From Ralstonia sp. NFACC01 (GTDB lineage Bacteria > Pseudomonadota > Gammaproteobacteria > Burkholderiales > Burkholderiaceae): a DNA stretch of 64,000 nt. Location: positions 480,542-544,541 of the forward strand of contig NZ_FOWV01000004.1 of the NCBI RefSeq assembly GCF_900115545.1, read 5' to 3'. Under the pieces are notes generated by a model. It worked only from the letters and a program-made list of their open reading frames with translations, was not told the origin of the DNA and searched no databases. A program made the translations under genes and the position numbers. Of this stretch, positions 10,022 to 19,005 are shown one piece after another; the first letter of the stretch is position 1, and every line of letters starts with the position of its first letter.

Positions 10022-11038
10022 GTGAGCAAACCTCCGCACTCCCACTTCGATACGTCTGCGCTGCCGCGCGAGCATCAATTTGCGGCGTGGCGAGATGCCA
10101 TCAACGTGCTGTTCGATACGCGCTCCGCCGCGCCGCAGTCGCATGGCTTTCAGGCCAGCGTCGACGCTTATCTTTGCGGCGAGACGGGTGTGGGCATGAT
10201 CAGCGCGCAGGCACAGCACTATGATCGTTCCCGCTCCAAGCTGGGGCGCGACGGCATGGATGTCTACGTGCTCCAGTATTACCTGGAAGGCAGTTGCGGA
10301 CAGCGCGACTGCGCCACCGGCACCGCCACACGCCCCGGCGATCTGTTCATCGTCGACGCTGCTCAGCCGCTCGCCACAAGCACGAACGACAGTCGATTCC
10401 TGAGCCTGGCCGTGCCACGACGCCTGCTGGCGCCGCTGCTTCGCGCACCGGACGAACTGAGCATGCGTGTGCTGCGTGGCGATGCCCCGATGGTTGGGCT
10501 GCTGCGCGATCACCTCTGTTCGCTCTATCAATCGGTCGGGAAGTTGAGCAATGCCGAGGCGCAGGCCGTCATCCCGGGCACGCTGCAACTGGCGGCGGCC
10601 GCCATCAACTGCCAGGTGACCGAAGCCAGTGCGCCGGCCGTGAGGGAAAGCCTGTTTGCGTCGATCTGCCGGCACGTGCAGCACAACCTGTCCGATCTCG
10701 CGCTTTCGCCCGAAGGCGTGGCCGTGCAGTTCGGTATCTCGCGCGCCACGCTGTACCGGCTGTTCGAGCGCGAGGGCGGCTTCTTCAACTACCTGCGCAC
10801 GGAGCGCCTGCGACAGTGCCACGCGATCCTGGCCGACCGATCGCAGACGCACCGTTCGGTGGCCGAAATCGCGCAGACCTACGGTTTTTCCGACGCATCG
10901 AACTTTACGCGCGCGTACCGCCGCGCCTCTGGCATGTCGCCGCGTGAAACGCGCATGCTGGCCATCGAAGGCCGCGCCGCTGCCATGCCTTTCGTGCAAC
11001 ACAAGGACTGGCGCACCTGGGTCATGCAGATGCGCTGA
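10022..11038 (+). CDS. AraC-family transcriptional regulator
   Basis: A 338-residue protein. The N-terminal ~200 residues resemble the AraC_binding_2-type sensor region (VYVLQYYLEGSCGQ, RPGDLFIVDAAQPL). The C-terminal ~100 residues carry both AraC helix-turn-helix motifs, with GISRATLYRLFEREGG and IAQTYGFSDASNFTRAYRR. I place the start at GTG 10022, which has AGGAAAA just upstream; a TTG at 9959 would give a longer protein but lacks a ribosome-binding site. The target is unknown. It lies between the diguanylate cyclase and the secreted protease, so either could be regulated by it, but nothing in the sequence proves this. Confidence 0.88.
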   Translation: MSKPPHSHFDTSALPREHQFAAWRDAINVLFDTRSAAPQSHGFQASVDAYLCGETGVGMISAQAQHYDRSRSKLGRDGMDVYVLQYYLEGSCGQRDCATGTATRPGDLFIVDAAQPLATSTNDSRFLSLAVPRRLLAPLLRAPDELSMRVLRGDAPMVGLLRDHLCSLYQSVGKLSNAEAQAVIPGTLQLAAAAINCQVTEASAPAVRESLFASICRHVQHNLSDLALSPEGVAVQFGISRATLYRLFEREGGFFNYLRTERLRQCHAILADRSQTHRSVAEIAQTYGFSDASNFTRAYRRASGMSPRETRMLAIEGRAAAMPFVQHKDWRTWVMQMR

Positions 11039-11329
11039 TGCGCGCGCCTCCCTTCCCCGCACTCCCTTTTTTCTCCCACCTCCCGCGCCCTGCCGCCTCC
11101 AAGACTGAGACGCGCTGACAGGTTCGCGCGACGGCCGAACCGGTTCGCGCGCGCAGCCCCTTTCGTCGTTGAATCCCAACTGACGTGCATGCGAGCATCC
11201 GGCCCGACCTGATGAGCGCCCATGCGCTCGCGGCGGGCACGTGCGACGTGCCCTCTCTTCGTCGAACAGGTCAAAGCGGTGCGGACATCCCGCGCTTTGC
11301 ACAACACACAACGACAAAACGGGGGTCTC

Positions 11330-13270
11330 GTGAAAGACATTACGGGAAAAACGCTTGCCTTGACGCTGTTCGCCACCGTGGCCCTGGCCGCGTGCGGCGG
11401 CGGAGATTCAGGTAGCAATACCGCCAACAACGGCGGCAACACGGGTGGCAACACGCCGCCTGCATCCACGTGCGCAGAAACCGGCGTCGATGCCAAGTAC
11501 GCCTGCCAGACCGGCAGCACCGAGCCGCTGTACGCCTATCAATGGGCGCTCAAGCAAGCGACCAGCTTCTTCGCGGCGTTCGGCCTGGTGGCCAACGGCA
11601 CGACCGACATCGACGTGGAAGACGCGCACAAGGCCGGCATCAAGGGCCAGGGCGTGAACGTGCTCGTGCTGGACGACGGCATCGACGTGCACAACGAAGA
11701 TCTGTTTGCCAATGCCAACTCGGACATGACGCACAACTTCGACGATGGCTCGAACGATCCGACACCGGCAGACATTCCCGCGAACATCAAAGACGCGCAT
11801 GGCACCAACGTGGCCGGCATCATCGCCGCGGCGCAGAACGGCAAGGGCGTCATGGGGATCGCTCCGCGCGCGACGCTGGGCGGGGCGCGCTTTATTGGCG
11901 CGGCGAATCCCGACATCACCGCCGCCTACGGCGGCGCTGCCTGGTCGAAGAACGGCCATCTCATCAATGCGTCGTACGGCGCAAACCCGCAGGCGCCGCT
12001 GGAGTACGACACGTCCACCTCGACACAGGCCGCGGTACGCGCCTTCCCGAACCTGCGCAACGGCCGCGGTCTGGTCATGCTCAAGGCGTCGGGCAATGAA
12101 TATGAATCCATCAACGACGACATCAACCTTCCGCCGCGCACGTGCCCGACCGTGGGCGGCACCGCCGGCATGATCGGCTGCGAGAACCCTGCCAATGATC
12201 CGGAAGCGCTGGAGCCTGGCGTAATCGTTGTCGGGGCGGCAAACGCGCAAGGCATCAAGTCGAGCTACTCCAACGCCGGATCGGTCAACTGGATCACAGG
12301 CTTGGGCGGCGAATACGGCAACGGCGGCAAATACGGTGAGGTGGGTAGCGGGCCAAAGATCTTCTCGACCGACCTCAGCGGCTGCGCACGCGGCTACAGC
12401 CGAGCCAATCCGGACGACACCTATGACTTTGCGATTCCAGGCACCGCCACCAACCTGAAAGACAACGCGAAGTGTGACTACTCGAGCATGAACGGCACAT
12501 CGGCGGCCACGCCCACGCTGTCCGGCGTGGTCGCGCTGATGCTGGCAGCCAACCCGAACCTGACGTGGCGCGATGTTCGCGAAATCCTGCGCGCGACGGC
12601 TCGCAAGATCGACACCGATTACGGCAGCCGTGACGGCCGTAACGCGCGAATCGACTTGCTTACGGGCGCCGCCACTGGAGATACCAGCGCCGCACTGACT
12701 GACGGCGCGACCACCGCGCGGCTGGACTACGGCTGGCAGACCAATGCCGCCGGCTATGCATATTCCACGTGGTACGGCTTCGGTCTGGTCGATGCATCAG
12801 CGGCGGTGAAAATGGCCAAGGCCACTGTCACCTACAAGCCGGCTGCATTGTCGGTGCCGGACTTCGCGGCGGCCTTTGCCAACGTAAACCAGTTCAACTA
12901 CGGCGCGGTGCAGAAGCTTGGCCAGTTCAACGTGTCGGGCACGGACAAGGTCGACGCGCTGCAGCTGCGCGTATCGGGCTCGGTGTGCGTGGGCAGTGTC
13001 GGCTTCTTTGTGAAATCGCCGTCGGGCACGGTGTCGGCGTTGTCCCTGCCGTACAACGGCTATTACAACAACGGAGTCGATACCGTGAACAAGTACGGCC
13101 TGGGCAGCTACGCCTTCTATGGTGAGAACGCGGCCGGCACATGGGAGGTCTACGCCGTAAGTGGCGTGCCGACCAACGCCTGCTCGACGTACCAGCCCCA
13201 GGGCGGCACCCACACCGTGACGCTCGCCGCGCCGCTGGCCGTGGAGTACCGCGTGATTGCTGCCAAGTGA
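11330..13270 (+). CDS. subtilisin-like (S8) serine protease, lipoprotein, with C-terminal P domain
   Basis: A 646-residue protein. The first 22 residues form a lipoprotein signal with lipobox LAAC (Cys22), followed by a Gly/Asn-rich linker. The S8 catalytic triad is complete: Asp115 (VLVLDDGID), His157 (DAHGTNVAG) and Ser391 (NGTSAATPTLSG). Residues ~520-646 resemble the kexin/proprotein-convertase P domain (FFVKSPSGT, GTWEVYAVSG). About 85 residues separate the lipid anchor from the catalytic core and show no I9 inhibitor pattern, so the usual N-terminal propeptide seems missing. I chose GTG 11330 because it gives a clean signal; ATG 11222 would add 36 charged residues. The next gene may supply the missing propeptide function. 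Confidence 0.88.
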   Translation: MKDITGKTLALTLFATVALAACGGGDSGSNTANNGGNTGGNTPPASTCAETGVDAKYACQTGSTEPLYAYQWALKQATSFFAAFGLVANGTTDIDVEDAHKAGIKGQGVNVLVLDDGIDVHNEDLFANANSDMTHNFDDGSNDPTPADIPANIKDAHGTNVAGIIAAAQNGKGVMGIAPRATLGGARFIGAANPDITAAYGGAAWSKNGHLINASYGANPQAPLEYDTSTSTQAAVRAFPNLRNGRGLVMLKASGNEYESINDDINLPPRTCPTVGGTAGMIGCENPANDPEALEPGVIVVGAANAQGIKSSYSNAGSVNWITGLGGEYGNGGKYGEVGSGPKIFSTDLSGCARGYSRANPDDTYDFAIPGTATNLKDNAKCDYSSMNGTSAATPTLSGVVALMLAANPNLTWRDVREILRATARKIDTDYGSRDGRNARIDLLTGAATGDTSAALTDGATTARLDYGWQTNAAGYAYSTWYGFGLVDASAAVKMAKATVTYKPAALSVPDFAAAFANVNQFNYGAVQKLGQFNVSGTDKVDALQLRVSGSVCVGSVGFFVKSPSGTVSALSLPYNGYYNNGVDTVNKYGLGSYAFYGENAAGTWEVYAVSGVPTNACSTYQPQGGTHTVTLAAPLAVEYRVIAAK

Positions 13271-13292
13271 GCCCGTTCGGAGACCAATCAAC

Positions 13293-13778
13293 ATGATCAA
13301 TACAACCCTGATGAAGACCGTGGCGCTGGCGGCGCTCCTCTCGATGGCTTCGGCGTGCCAGGCGGCCGACGTGACGGTGGGCAAGCACCTGAGCACGCAA
13401 GAGCTGGCCCGGTACGCAAGCGCACCGACGGTGCAGATCGAATCGCAGTCGTTCAAGGTGCTCTCCAGCGGCACGCGCACCAAGGCTGCGGGCGCGGCAT
13501 CCTCAGCCGTCACGCAAGTGGCCAATGAGCGTGGCGTGGTGGGCGAGAGCCGCAACGAGGTGGTTGTCTCGCAGGTGTCGGTCGACAGCGTGCGCCAGGC
13601 AGTGAGCAGCCTGCCCGCAACGCCCGTGTCGGCGGAGTATTACGGGCACCTGAACATCAGCACCCTGCGCTTCGCTTCGTTCCAGGACGCTGTGAACGCG
13701 CGCGCGCAGCTCAAGAAGACCCTGCCGCAGGCGCGCGTGGACGTTCCGATCCAGTACGCCAAGCCCGTGGCGCGCTGA
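13293..13778 (+). CDS. small secreted protein, possible I9-type inhibitor/chaperone of the adjacent protease
   Basis: A 161-residue protein with a signal peptide (cleavage likely after ACQAA, residue 25). Residues ~87-157 fit the beta-alpha-beta-beta-alpha-beta order of subtilisin propeptides (inhibitor I9 fold): a NEVVVSQV strand, a DSVRQAVSSL helix, YYGHLNISTLRF strands, a FQDAVNARAQLKKTL helix and an ARVDVPIQYA strand. I do not recognise a named family, so this is a fold-level inference. The gene starts 22 bp after the protease stop on the same strand (ATG 13293, GGAG upstream), suggesting one transcript. Residues 26-86 are polar and of unknown role. A hairpin terminator follows. Confidence 0.75.
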   Translation: MINTTLMKTVALAALLSMASACQAADVTVGKHLSTQELARYASAPTVQIESQSFKVLSSGTRTKAAGAASSAVTQVANERGVVGESRNEVVVSQVSVDSVRQAVSSLPATPVSAEYYGHLNISTLRFASFQDAVNARAQLKKTLPQARVDVPIQYAKPVAR

Positions 13779-13798
13779 TTCACTAACGCAAGTTGTAC

Positions 13799-13828
13799 AA
13801 GACGCCCCGCCTCCGCGCGGGGCGTCTT
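13799..13828 (+). terminator. strong hairpin after the protease pair
   Basis: Perfect 12-bp stem (AAGACGCCCCGC / GCGGGGCGTCTT) around a 6-nt loop, 20 bp after the stop codon at 13778 and before the next rightward gene. The U-tract is very short, but the stem strength and position support a terminator. Confidence 0.7.
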
Positions 13829-13876
13829 GCATGGAGCGGCGTATCATCCCGGCCTTTTCCCCGTCAGGACAACACC

Positions 13877-15283
13877 ATGACCAAGGCCACCGGCAGCTTC
13901 GAAGCGCTGGCCGCACGCGAAGGCGGCCTGCAGCACCGTCTCTCTTCTGCGCAACTCGCCATGATCGCCATCGGCAGCGCGATCGGCACCGGCTTGTTCC
14001 TGGGTAGCGGCGCGGCCATTCAGTTGGCCGGCCCGGGCGTGATTGCAAGCTACGCCATCGGTGCACTCATCGCCCTGCTGCTCATGGGCTGTCTGGCCGA
14101 GATGGTAGTGGCCCACCCGACCACCGGCTCTTTCGGCGCGTATGCCGAGCATTACGTGAGCCCGCTCGCCGGTTTTCTGGTGCGCTACGCGTATTGGGCG
14201 GCGGTCGTCTTCGTGATCGGCGCGGAGGTGACGGCGGTGGCGGTGTACATGGCGTACTGGTTTCCGGGCGTGCCGGCCTGGGTATGGATCGTGGGCTTCT
14301 CTGCCGTGCTCGTGTGGATCAACGCCAGCAGCGTCGAAGTATTCGGCGTGGCCGAATACTGGTGCTCGATGATCAAAGTGGTGGCGATCGTCGCGTTTCT
14401 GGCGGTGGCGAGCTATGCCATCCATCGCGCACCCGAAGGCGGGCCGATCGGCTTTCACAACTACGTGAGCGCGGGCGGCTTTGCGCCGCACGGCTGGAAT
14501 GGCGTGTGGTTTGGCGCGGTGGTCAGCATCTTCAGCTTCTTCGGTATCGAGCTGATTGCCGTGGCTGCCGGCGAGGCGCGCGAGCCAGAAGCAGCCGCCA
14601 CCCGCGCATTCCGCTCCACGCTGTTCCGGCTGGTGTTCTTCTACCTCTGCACGCTCGCACTGATGCTGGCCGTGGTGCCGTGGCAGCAGGCCGGCACGGG
14701 CAAAAGCCCCTTTGTGCGGGTGATGGAGATCCTCGGCATTGCCGGCGGTGCAGGCGTGATGAACTTTGTGGTGCTGACGGCGGCGCTGTCGTCGATGAAC
14801 GCGCAGTTGTATGTGTCGACGCGCATGCTGTTCAGCTTGGCACGTGGCGGGCAGGCCCCCAGGGCACTCGGTGTGGTGAGCCAGCGGGGCGTGCCGCTGC
14901 GCGCGCTGGCGGTGTCCAGTTCCGGTGCGGCATTGGCTGCCGTGCTGAGCGTGGTGCTGCCGGGGCACTCGTTCTTGCTGATGATGTCGCTGGCGATGTT
15001 CGGCGCGCTCTTTACGTGGCTCGTCATCTTCATCACGCACCTGCGCTTTCGCCGCGCAGCGGAACGCGAAGGGCGCACGCTGCGATTTCGCATGTGGGGC
15101 TTTCCGGTGCTGACCGTCATCGGGGCCATCGCGATGGCGGTCATCATCGTCAGTACGGCGTGGATGGCAGATTTCCGCATGACGTTGGTCGTGGGTGTGC
15201 CGTTCCTGCTGGTGATGACCCTGGTATTCCGGCAGGCGCGGCTGGGGGTGTCGCCTGCGCGTCAGCCCTCTGCGCGCAGCTGA
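13877..15283 (+). CDS. amino-acid permease (APC superfamily, AAT type)
   Basis: A 468-residue inner-membrane protein with about 12 hydrophobic segments. The N-terminus shows the APC signature IAIGSAIGTGLFLGSG, and the central part has the family's FFGIELIAVAAGEAREPEAA loop. Both are typical of the AAT branch that imports amino acids or GABA by proton symport. The substrate is not determinable. It starts at ATG 13877, just after a terminator hairpin, so it is probably its own transcript. The last 22 bp overlap the 3' end of the convergent M20 amidohydrolase gene. Confidence 0.9.
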   Translation: MTKATGSFEALAAREGGLQHRLSSAQLAMIAIGSAIGTGLFLGSGAAIQLAGPGVIASYAIGALIALLLMGCLAEMVVAHPTTGSFGAYAEHYVSPLAGFLVRYAYWAAVVFVIGAEVTAVAVYMAYWFPGVPAWVWIVGFSAVLVWINASSVEVFGVAEYWCSMIKVVAIVAFLAVASYAIHRAPEGGPIGFHNYVSAGGFAPHGWNGVWFGAVVSIFSFFGIELIAVAAGEAREPEAAATRAFRSTLFRLVFFYLCTLALMLAVVPWQQAGTGKSPFVRVMEILGIAGGAGVMNFVVLTAALSSMNAQLYVSTRMLFSLARGGQAPRALGVVSQRGVPLRALAVSSSGAALAAVLSVVLPGHSFLLMMSLAMFGALFTWLVIFITHLRFRRAAEREGRTLRFRMWGFPVLTVIGAIAMAVIIVSTAWMADFRMTLVVGVPFLLVMTLVFRQARLGVSPARQPSARS

Positions 15284-16461
15284 TCCTCCACCAGCGCTAC
15301 CCAGCACGCTGCCCCGATCGGAATCAGCTTGTCATTGAAATCGTAGCCGTCGTTGTGCAGCGAGCAGCCGACCCACTGGCCGCCCAAACCGTTGCCCAGC
15401 GCGAAGTAGCAGCCAGGGCGCTTCTCCAGCATCCAGGCAAAATCTTCACTGCCCATCTGCGAGGACGGCGGCACCTGAATGACGCGCTCCTCGCCCAGCA
15501 CGCTCGCCACGGCACGACGCGCGAAGGCGGTCTGCTCGGGCGTATTGCAGATAGCCGGCACCAACCGCTCGTAGACGATCTCTGCGCGCACGCCATAGGA
15601 CGCGGCCTGGTGCGTAATGACCTCGCGGATGCGCGTCTCCAGCAGCTCGCGCACCTCCGGCTTGGTGGCGCGCACGCTCAACTTGAGCATGGCCGTTTCG
15701 GGGATGATGTTGTGGGTCGTTCCAGCCTGCATCTGCCCAACGCTGATGACGGCCGCATCCACAGGCGCGACGTTGCGCGAGACGATGCCCTGCAGCGCCA
15801 CCACCGTCGCCGCCAAAGCCAGCGTCGGGTCCACAGCCAGGTTAGGCATGGCGCCATGGCCACCGCGCCCGCTGAAAGTCACGGTCACGCGATCTGACGA
15901 ACCGCCCAGCGGGCCGCTCTGCACGACGGCCACGCCCAGCGGCAAGCCGGGCGCGTTGTGGAAAGCGTAGATGCCATCGCAGGGGAAGCGCTCGAACAGA
16001 CCATCCTCCATCATGGCCACGGCGCCGGACAGCCCCTCTTCATCGGGCTGGAAGATGAGGTTCAGGGTGCCGTTGAAGTTGCGCGTGGCCGCCAGGTGCT
16101 CGGCGGCGGCAAGCAACGTGGCGGTATGGCCATCGTGGCCACACGCATGCATGCGGCCGTCCACCTGGCTGGCGTAGGGCAAGCCTGTGCGCTCCTGCAT
16201 GGGCAACGCATCCATGTCGGCGCGCAGGCCGATCGTGCGCTTGCCGTTGCCCACCTTCAATTGCCCCACCAGGCCGTGGCCGCCGACGCTGTGCACGTCA
16301 TAGCCCCATTCACGCAGCAGACCGGCGACGAGCTGGGAGGTGTGCGGCACGTCGGCACCCAATTCCGGATTGGCATGGATGCGATGACGCAGTTCGGCAA
16401 AGCGGTCAGCGCCCACGTGCAGGGCCTGGGGGATGCTGGGTGAATTCGGATCGAGGTACAT
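15262..16461 (-). CDS. M20-family amidohydrolase (hippurate hydrolase/aminoacylase-like)
   Basis: A 399-residue cytosolic metallohydrolase. Metal-binding motifs of the M20D group are visible: MHACGHDGHTA, the PDEEG glutamate pair and a late SSQMGSEDFAW. These enzymes split N-acyl or N-aroyl amino acids such as hippurate. It starts at ATG 16461. An MFS symporter gene lies 53 bp upstream on the same strand, so the pair probably imports and cleaves the same N-acylated substrate, under the divergent LysR gene at 18066. Its 3' end overlaps the APC permease by 22 bp tail-to-tail. The exact substrate is inference only. Confidence 0.9.
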   Translation of the reverse strand: MYLDPNSPSIPQALHVGADRFAELRHRIHANPELGADVPHTSQLVAGLLREWGYDVHSVGGHGLVGQLKVGNGKRTIGLRADMDALPMQERTGLPYASQVDGRMHACGHDGHTATLLAAAEHLAATRNFNGTLNLIFQPDEEGLSGAVAMMEDGLFERFPCDGIYAFHNAPGLPLGVAVVQSGPLGGSSDRVTVTFSGRGGHGAMPNLAVDPTLALAATVVALQGIVSRNVAPVDAAVISVGQMQAGTTHNIIPETAMLKLSVRATKPEVRELLETRIREVITHQAASYGVRAEIVYERLVPAICNTPEQTAFARRAVASVLGEERVIQVPPSSQMGSEDFAWMLEKRPGCYFALGNGLGGQWVGCSLHNDGYDFNDKLIPIGAACWVALVEDQLRAEG

Positions 16462-16514
16462 GGTGCTAGGTCAGAGGCGAACTGGGTAAAAGCAACGATG
16501 GCGCGATATCAATC

Positions 16515-17810
16515 TCAATCGCGGCCGGGATACGTCGGGAACAGCGTGAGCGCGCCCAGGCTGATTGCACTGCTGGCCAGCAGATACCAGGCCGGTGCCA
16601 TCGGGTTGCCGGTTACGCCCAGCAACCACGTAACGACGAGCGGCGCAAAGCCGCCGAACACGGTCACCCCCAGGCTGTACATCACCGACATGCCGGTTGC
16701 GCGATGCTGGCGCGGGAAGGCTTCCATCAGCAGCGCCGCACCCGCGCCATTGCTGACGGCCATGATCGTCACGCCCAGCGCGATCAACCCCATGGTGAGA
16801 GCCAACCCCGCACCGGAAGACAGCAGCACGAAGCCCGGGTACGTGCACGACAGGCTGACCGCAGACGCGACATACAGCATCGGCTTGCGTGTCGGCAGGC
16901 GGTCGGCAATCAGACCAAACAGCGGCGACATGACCAGCATGGTTGCCCCCGCCACGCAGGCCGTGAGAAACGCCGTGACCGGCGGCATGTGCAAAGAGTG
17001 GATCAGATACGTGGGCATGTAGAAGATCAGGATGTACATGGACGCAGTGGCCCCCGTCATCAGCAGCATGCCCAGCGCCAGCGTGCGCGCATGCTGGCGA
17101 AGCACGTCGACCACGCTTCCGTGCGGGGCGGCCTCGTGCGTCTCCTTCAGATGCCGGCGTATGTACATGCCGACCGGCGCGATCAGCAAGCCCACCAAGA
17201 ACGGCAACCGCCAGCCCCAGCTCTGTAAAGTCTCGGGGCTGAGCACGGCGCTCACACCGGCCGCACTCAACGCGCCGAGCAGCGCCGCCGCGCCCTGCGT
17301 GGCTGCCTGCCAGCTCACCAGGAAGCAACGCCGGCCCTTGCTGGCCGATTCCAGCAGCAGTGCCGACGCCGCGCCGATTTCCCCGCCGGCCGACAGCCCC
17401 TGCAGCAAGCGCCCTAGCACCACCAGCACCGTTGCCGTCACGCCAATCGTCGCGTGGCTCGGTGTGAAGGCGATCAGCGCGGTGCCGGCCGTCATCAATG
17501 CAATCGTCAGTGTGAGTGCTGCCTTGCGGCCACGCCGATCGGCCATGTTGCCGATCAGCACAGCACCCAGCGGCCGCATGACAAAGCCCGCACCAAACGT
17601 GGCGAATGACAACAGCAACGAAGCCAGCGGGCTGCTCGACGGAAAGAACAATCGCCCGATGGTGGCGGCAAAGAAGCTATAGACCGTGAAGTCGTACATC
17701 TCGAGCCCGTTGCCGATGGCGGCGGCAACGACAGCGCGGCTCGAATGCGGGGTGACGGTGGTGGTGCCTTGGCGCGGGGCGCCAGCGGGCACGGCGATCT
17801 GGGCATCCAT
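16515..17810 (-). CDS. MFS transporter, metabolite:H+ symporter type
   Basis: A 431-residue protein with ~12 transmembrane segments. The N-terminal NGLEMYDFTVYSFFAATIG and the loop GNMADRRGRKAAL are typical of the MHS branch of MFS (citrate, proline/betaine, dicarboxylate and aromatic-acid symporters). The start is ATG 17810, preceded by GGAGGAG; an upstream extension to 18047 lacks family similarity and is rejected. It is the first gene of a leftward pair with the M20 hydrolase and diverges from a LysR gene, the usual arrangement for regulated uptake. Confidence 0.88.
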   Translation of the reverse strand: MDAQIAVPAGAPRQGTTTVTPHSSRAVVAAAIGNGLEMYDFTVYSFFAATIGRLFFPSSSPLASLLLSFATFGAGFVMRPLGAVLIGNMADRRGRKAALTLTIALMTAGTALIAFTPSHATIGVTATVLVVLGRLLQGLSAGGEIGAASALLLESASKGRRCFLVSWQAATQGAAALLGALSAAGVSAVLSPETLQSWGWRLPFLVGLLIAPVGMYIRRHLKETHEAAPHGSVVDVLRQHARTLALGMLLMTGATASMYILIFYMPTYLIHSLHMPPVTAFLTACVAGATMLVMSPLFGLIADRLPTRKPMLYVASAVSLSCTYPGFVLLSSGAGLALTMGLIALGVTIMAVSNGAGAALLMEAFPRQHRATGMSVMYSLGVTVFGGFAPLVVTWLLGVTGNPMAPAWYLLASSAISLGALTLFPTYPGRD

Positions 17811-18065
17811 CTTGATGTCTCCTCCAGTCGGGCGGGCTTCTATGAGCGTCCCGCAATGCGCTGGATTGAAGGGCAATAGTAGGAGCTGTCGGGCCGATTC
17901 CGCCTCTCGCTTTTTTTCATGGCTATAGCTGTTGGCTATGGCGGGAGCGCGCATCCCAGCCTGCCCGGCTAGCCCAACGGCCGCCCGAGGCGGATTCCAC
18001 AGTACAGTTGCTGGCTGACGGCGTGGCATGCCAACCCTTCGCTGCACCGTGTATCAAGGACACCT

Positions 18066-18983
18066 ATGAAGCTCAACCAGCTACGCGCACTGGTCACCGT
18101 TGCCGAGACGGGCAGCATCCAGGAGGCCTCGCGCCTGCTTCACGTCACGCAGCCCGCGCTCAGCAAGACCATCAAGGAGCTGGAAACGAGCGTGGGCGCA
18201 ACGCTGTTCGTACGCTCGAGCAAGGGCATCCGGCTTACGCCGTATGGCCAGCGCCTGGTCGGGCATGCACGCTTGATCAACGAAAGCGTGAAGCGCGCAC
18301 GGGAAGACCTGGAAGACATGAAAGGGGCGGTGACGAGCGAACTGACGGTGGGCGTCACCCCGGTCACCGCGCTCATCGGGCCGGTGGCCGATTGCCTCGT
18401 GACCTTCCGGCGCGAATTTCCCAATGCGCGGTTGCGCATCCTGGAGGCACGTCCGGGCCAGTTGTTGGAACTGCTGCGCGAGGGCGCCATCGACTTTGCC
18501 CTGACGTCTCAGTTGCAGCCGGGCGAGCGCGGTTTCGACCACACCGTGGTCTGCCGCGCGCAGACGCTGATCGGCGTACGCAAGGGTCACCCGTTGCGCG
18601 GCCACCAGCCTCTGCATGCCTTGCAGCAAGAAGAGTGGCTGGCCCCTGATTCGCTTGCTGACGAGCACTCGCCGCTGTACCGACTGTTTGCCGATGCCGG
18701 TCTCGCCCCGCCCGAGCGCGTAGTCGAATGCAACTCCATGACGCTGCTGCTCGAGCTGTGCTGGAAATCGGACGCCCTGCTCCTGCTGTCGAGCGAATCG
18801 ACGCGCTCGCCCATCATCCGTCAGACGATCGACTTTATCGAGACTGATCAGCCAATGCCCGAGCGCGTCATCTCCCTGCTCACGCGGGATCGCCACGTTC
18901 TGACAGCGCTCGGCGCGCGCTTGTATGACGCGCTGGCACAGGCGTTGCGGCAAGCCTATCCGGAGCGGCCGGCGCAGCCGTGA
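18066..18983 (+). CDS. LysR-family regulator of the MFS-M20 pair (predicted)
   Basis: A 305-residue protein. The N-terminal winged helix-turn-helix is clear (GSIQEASRLLHVTQPALSKTIKELE), followed by the effector-binding domain (~90-300). It resembles the TsaR/AbgR/Cbl-like branch in general form but not enough to name it. It is divergent from the MFS-M20 pair across 255 bp, so that pair is the natural target. It starts at ATG 18066 and ends 22 bp from the end of the convergent metY gene. Confidence 0.9.
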   Translation: MKLNQLRALVTVAETGSIQEASRLLHVTQPALSKTIKELETSVGATLFVRSSKGIRLTPYGQRLVGHARLINESVKRAREDLEDMKGAVTSELTVGVTPVTALIGPVADCLVTFRREFPNARLRILEARPGQLLELLREGAIDFALTSQLQPGERGFDHTVVCRAQTLIGVRKGHPLRGHQPLHALQQEEWLAPDSLADEHSPLYRLFADAGLAPPERVVECNSMTLLLELCWKSDALLLLSSESTRSPIIRQTIDFIETDQPMPERVISLLTRDRHVLTALGARLYDALAQALRQAYPERPAQP

Positions 18984-19005
18984 GCCAGCGCGATTCCGTG
19001 CCCGA

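Noticed and set aside
8492..11317. 941-codon open frame on the minus strand
   Set aside because: It lies opposite the diguanylate cyclase and AraC genes, both of which have clear family motifs. Its translation is His/Arg/Gln-rich without any domain, as expected for the antisense of GC-rich coding DNA.
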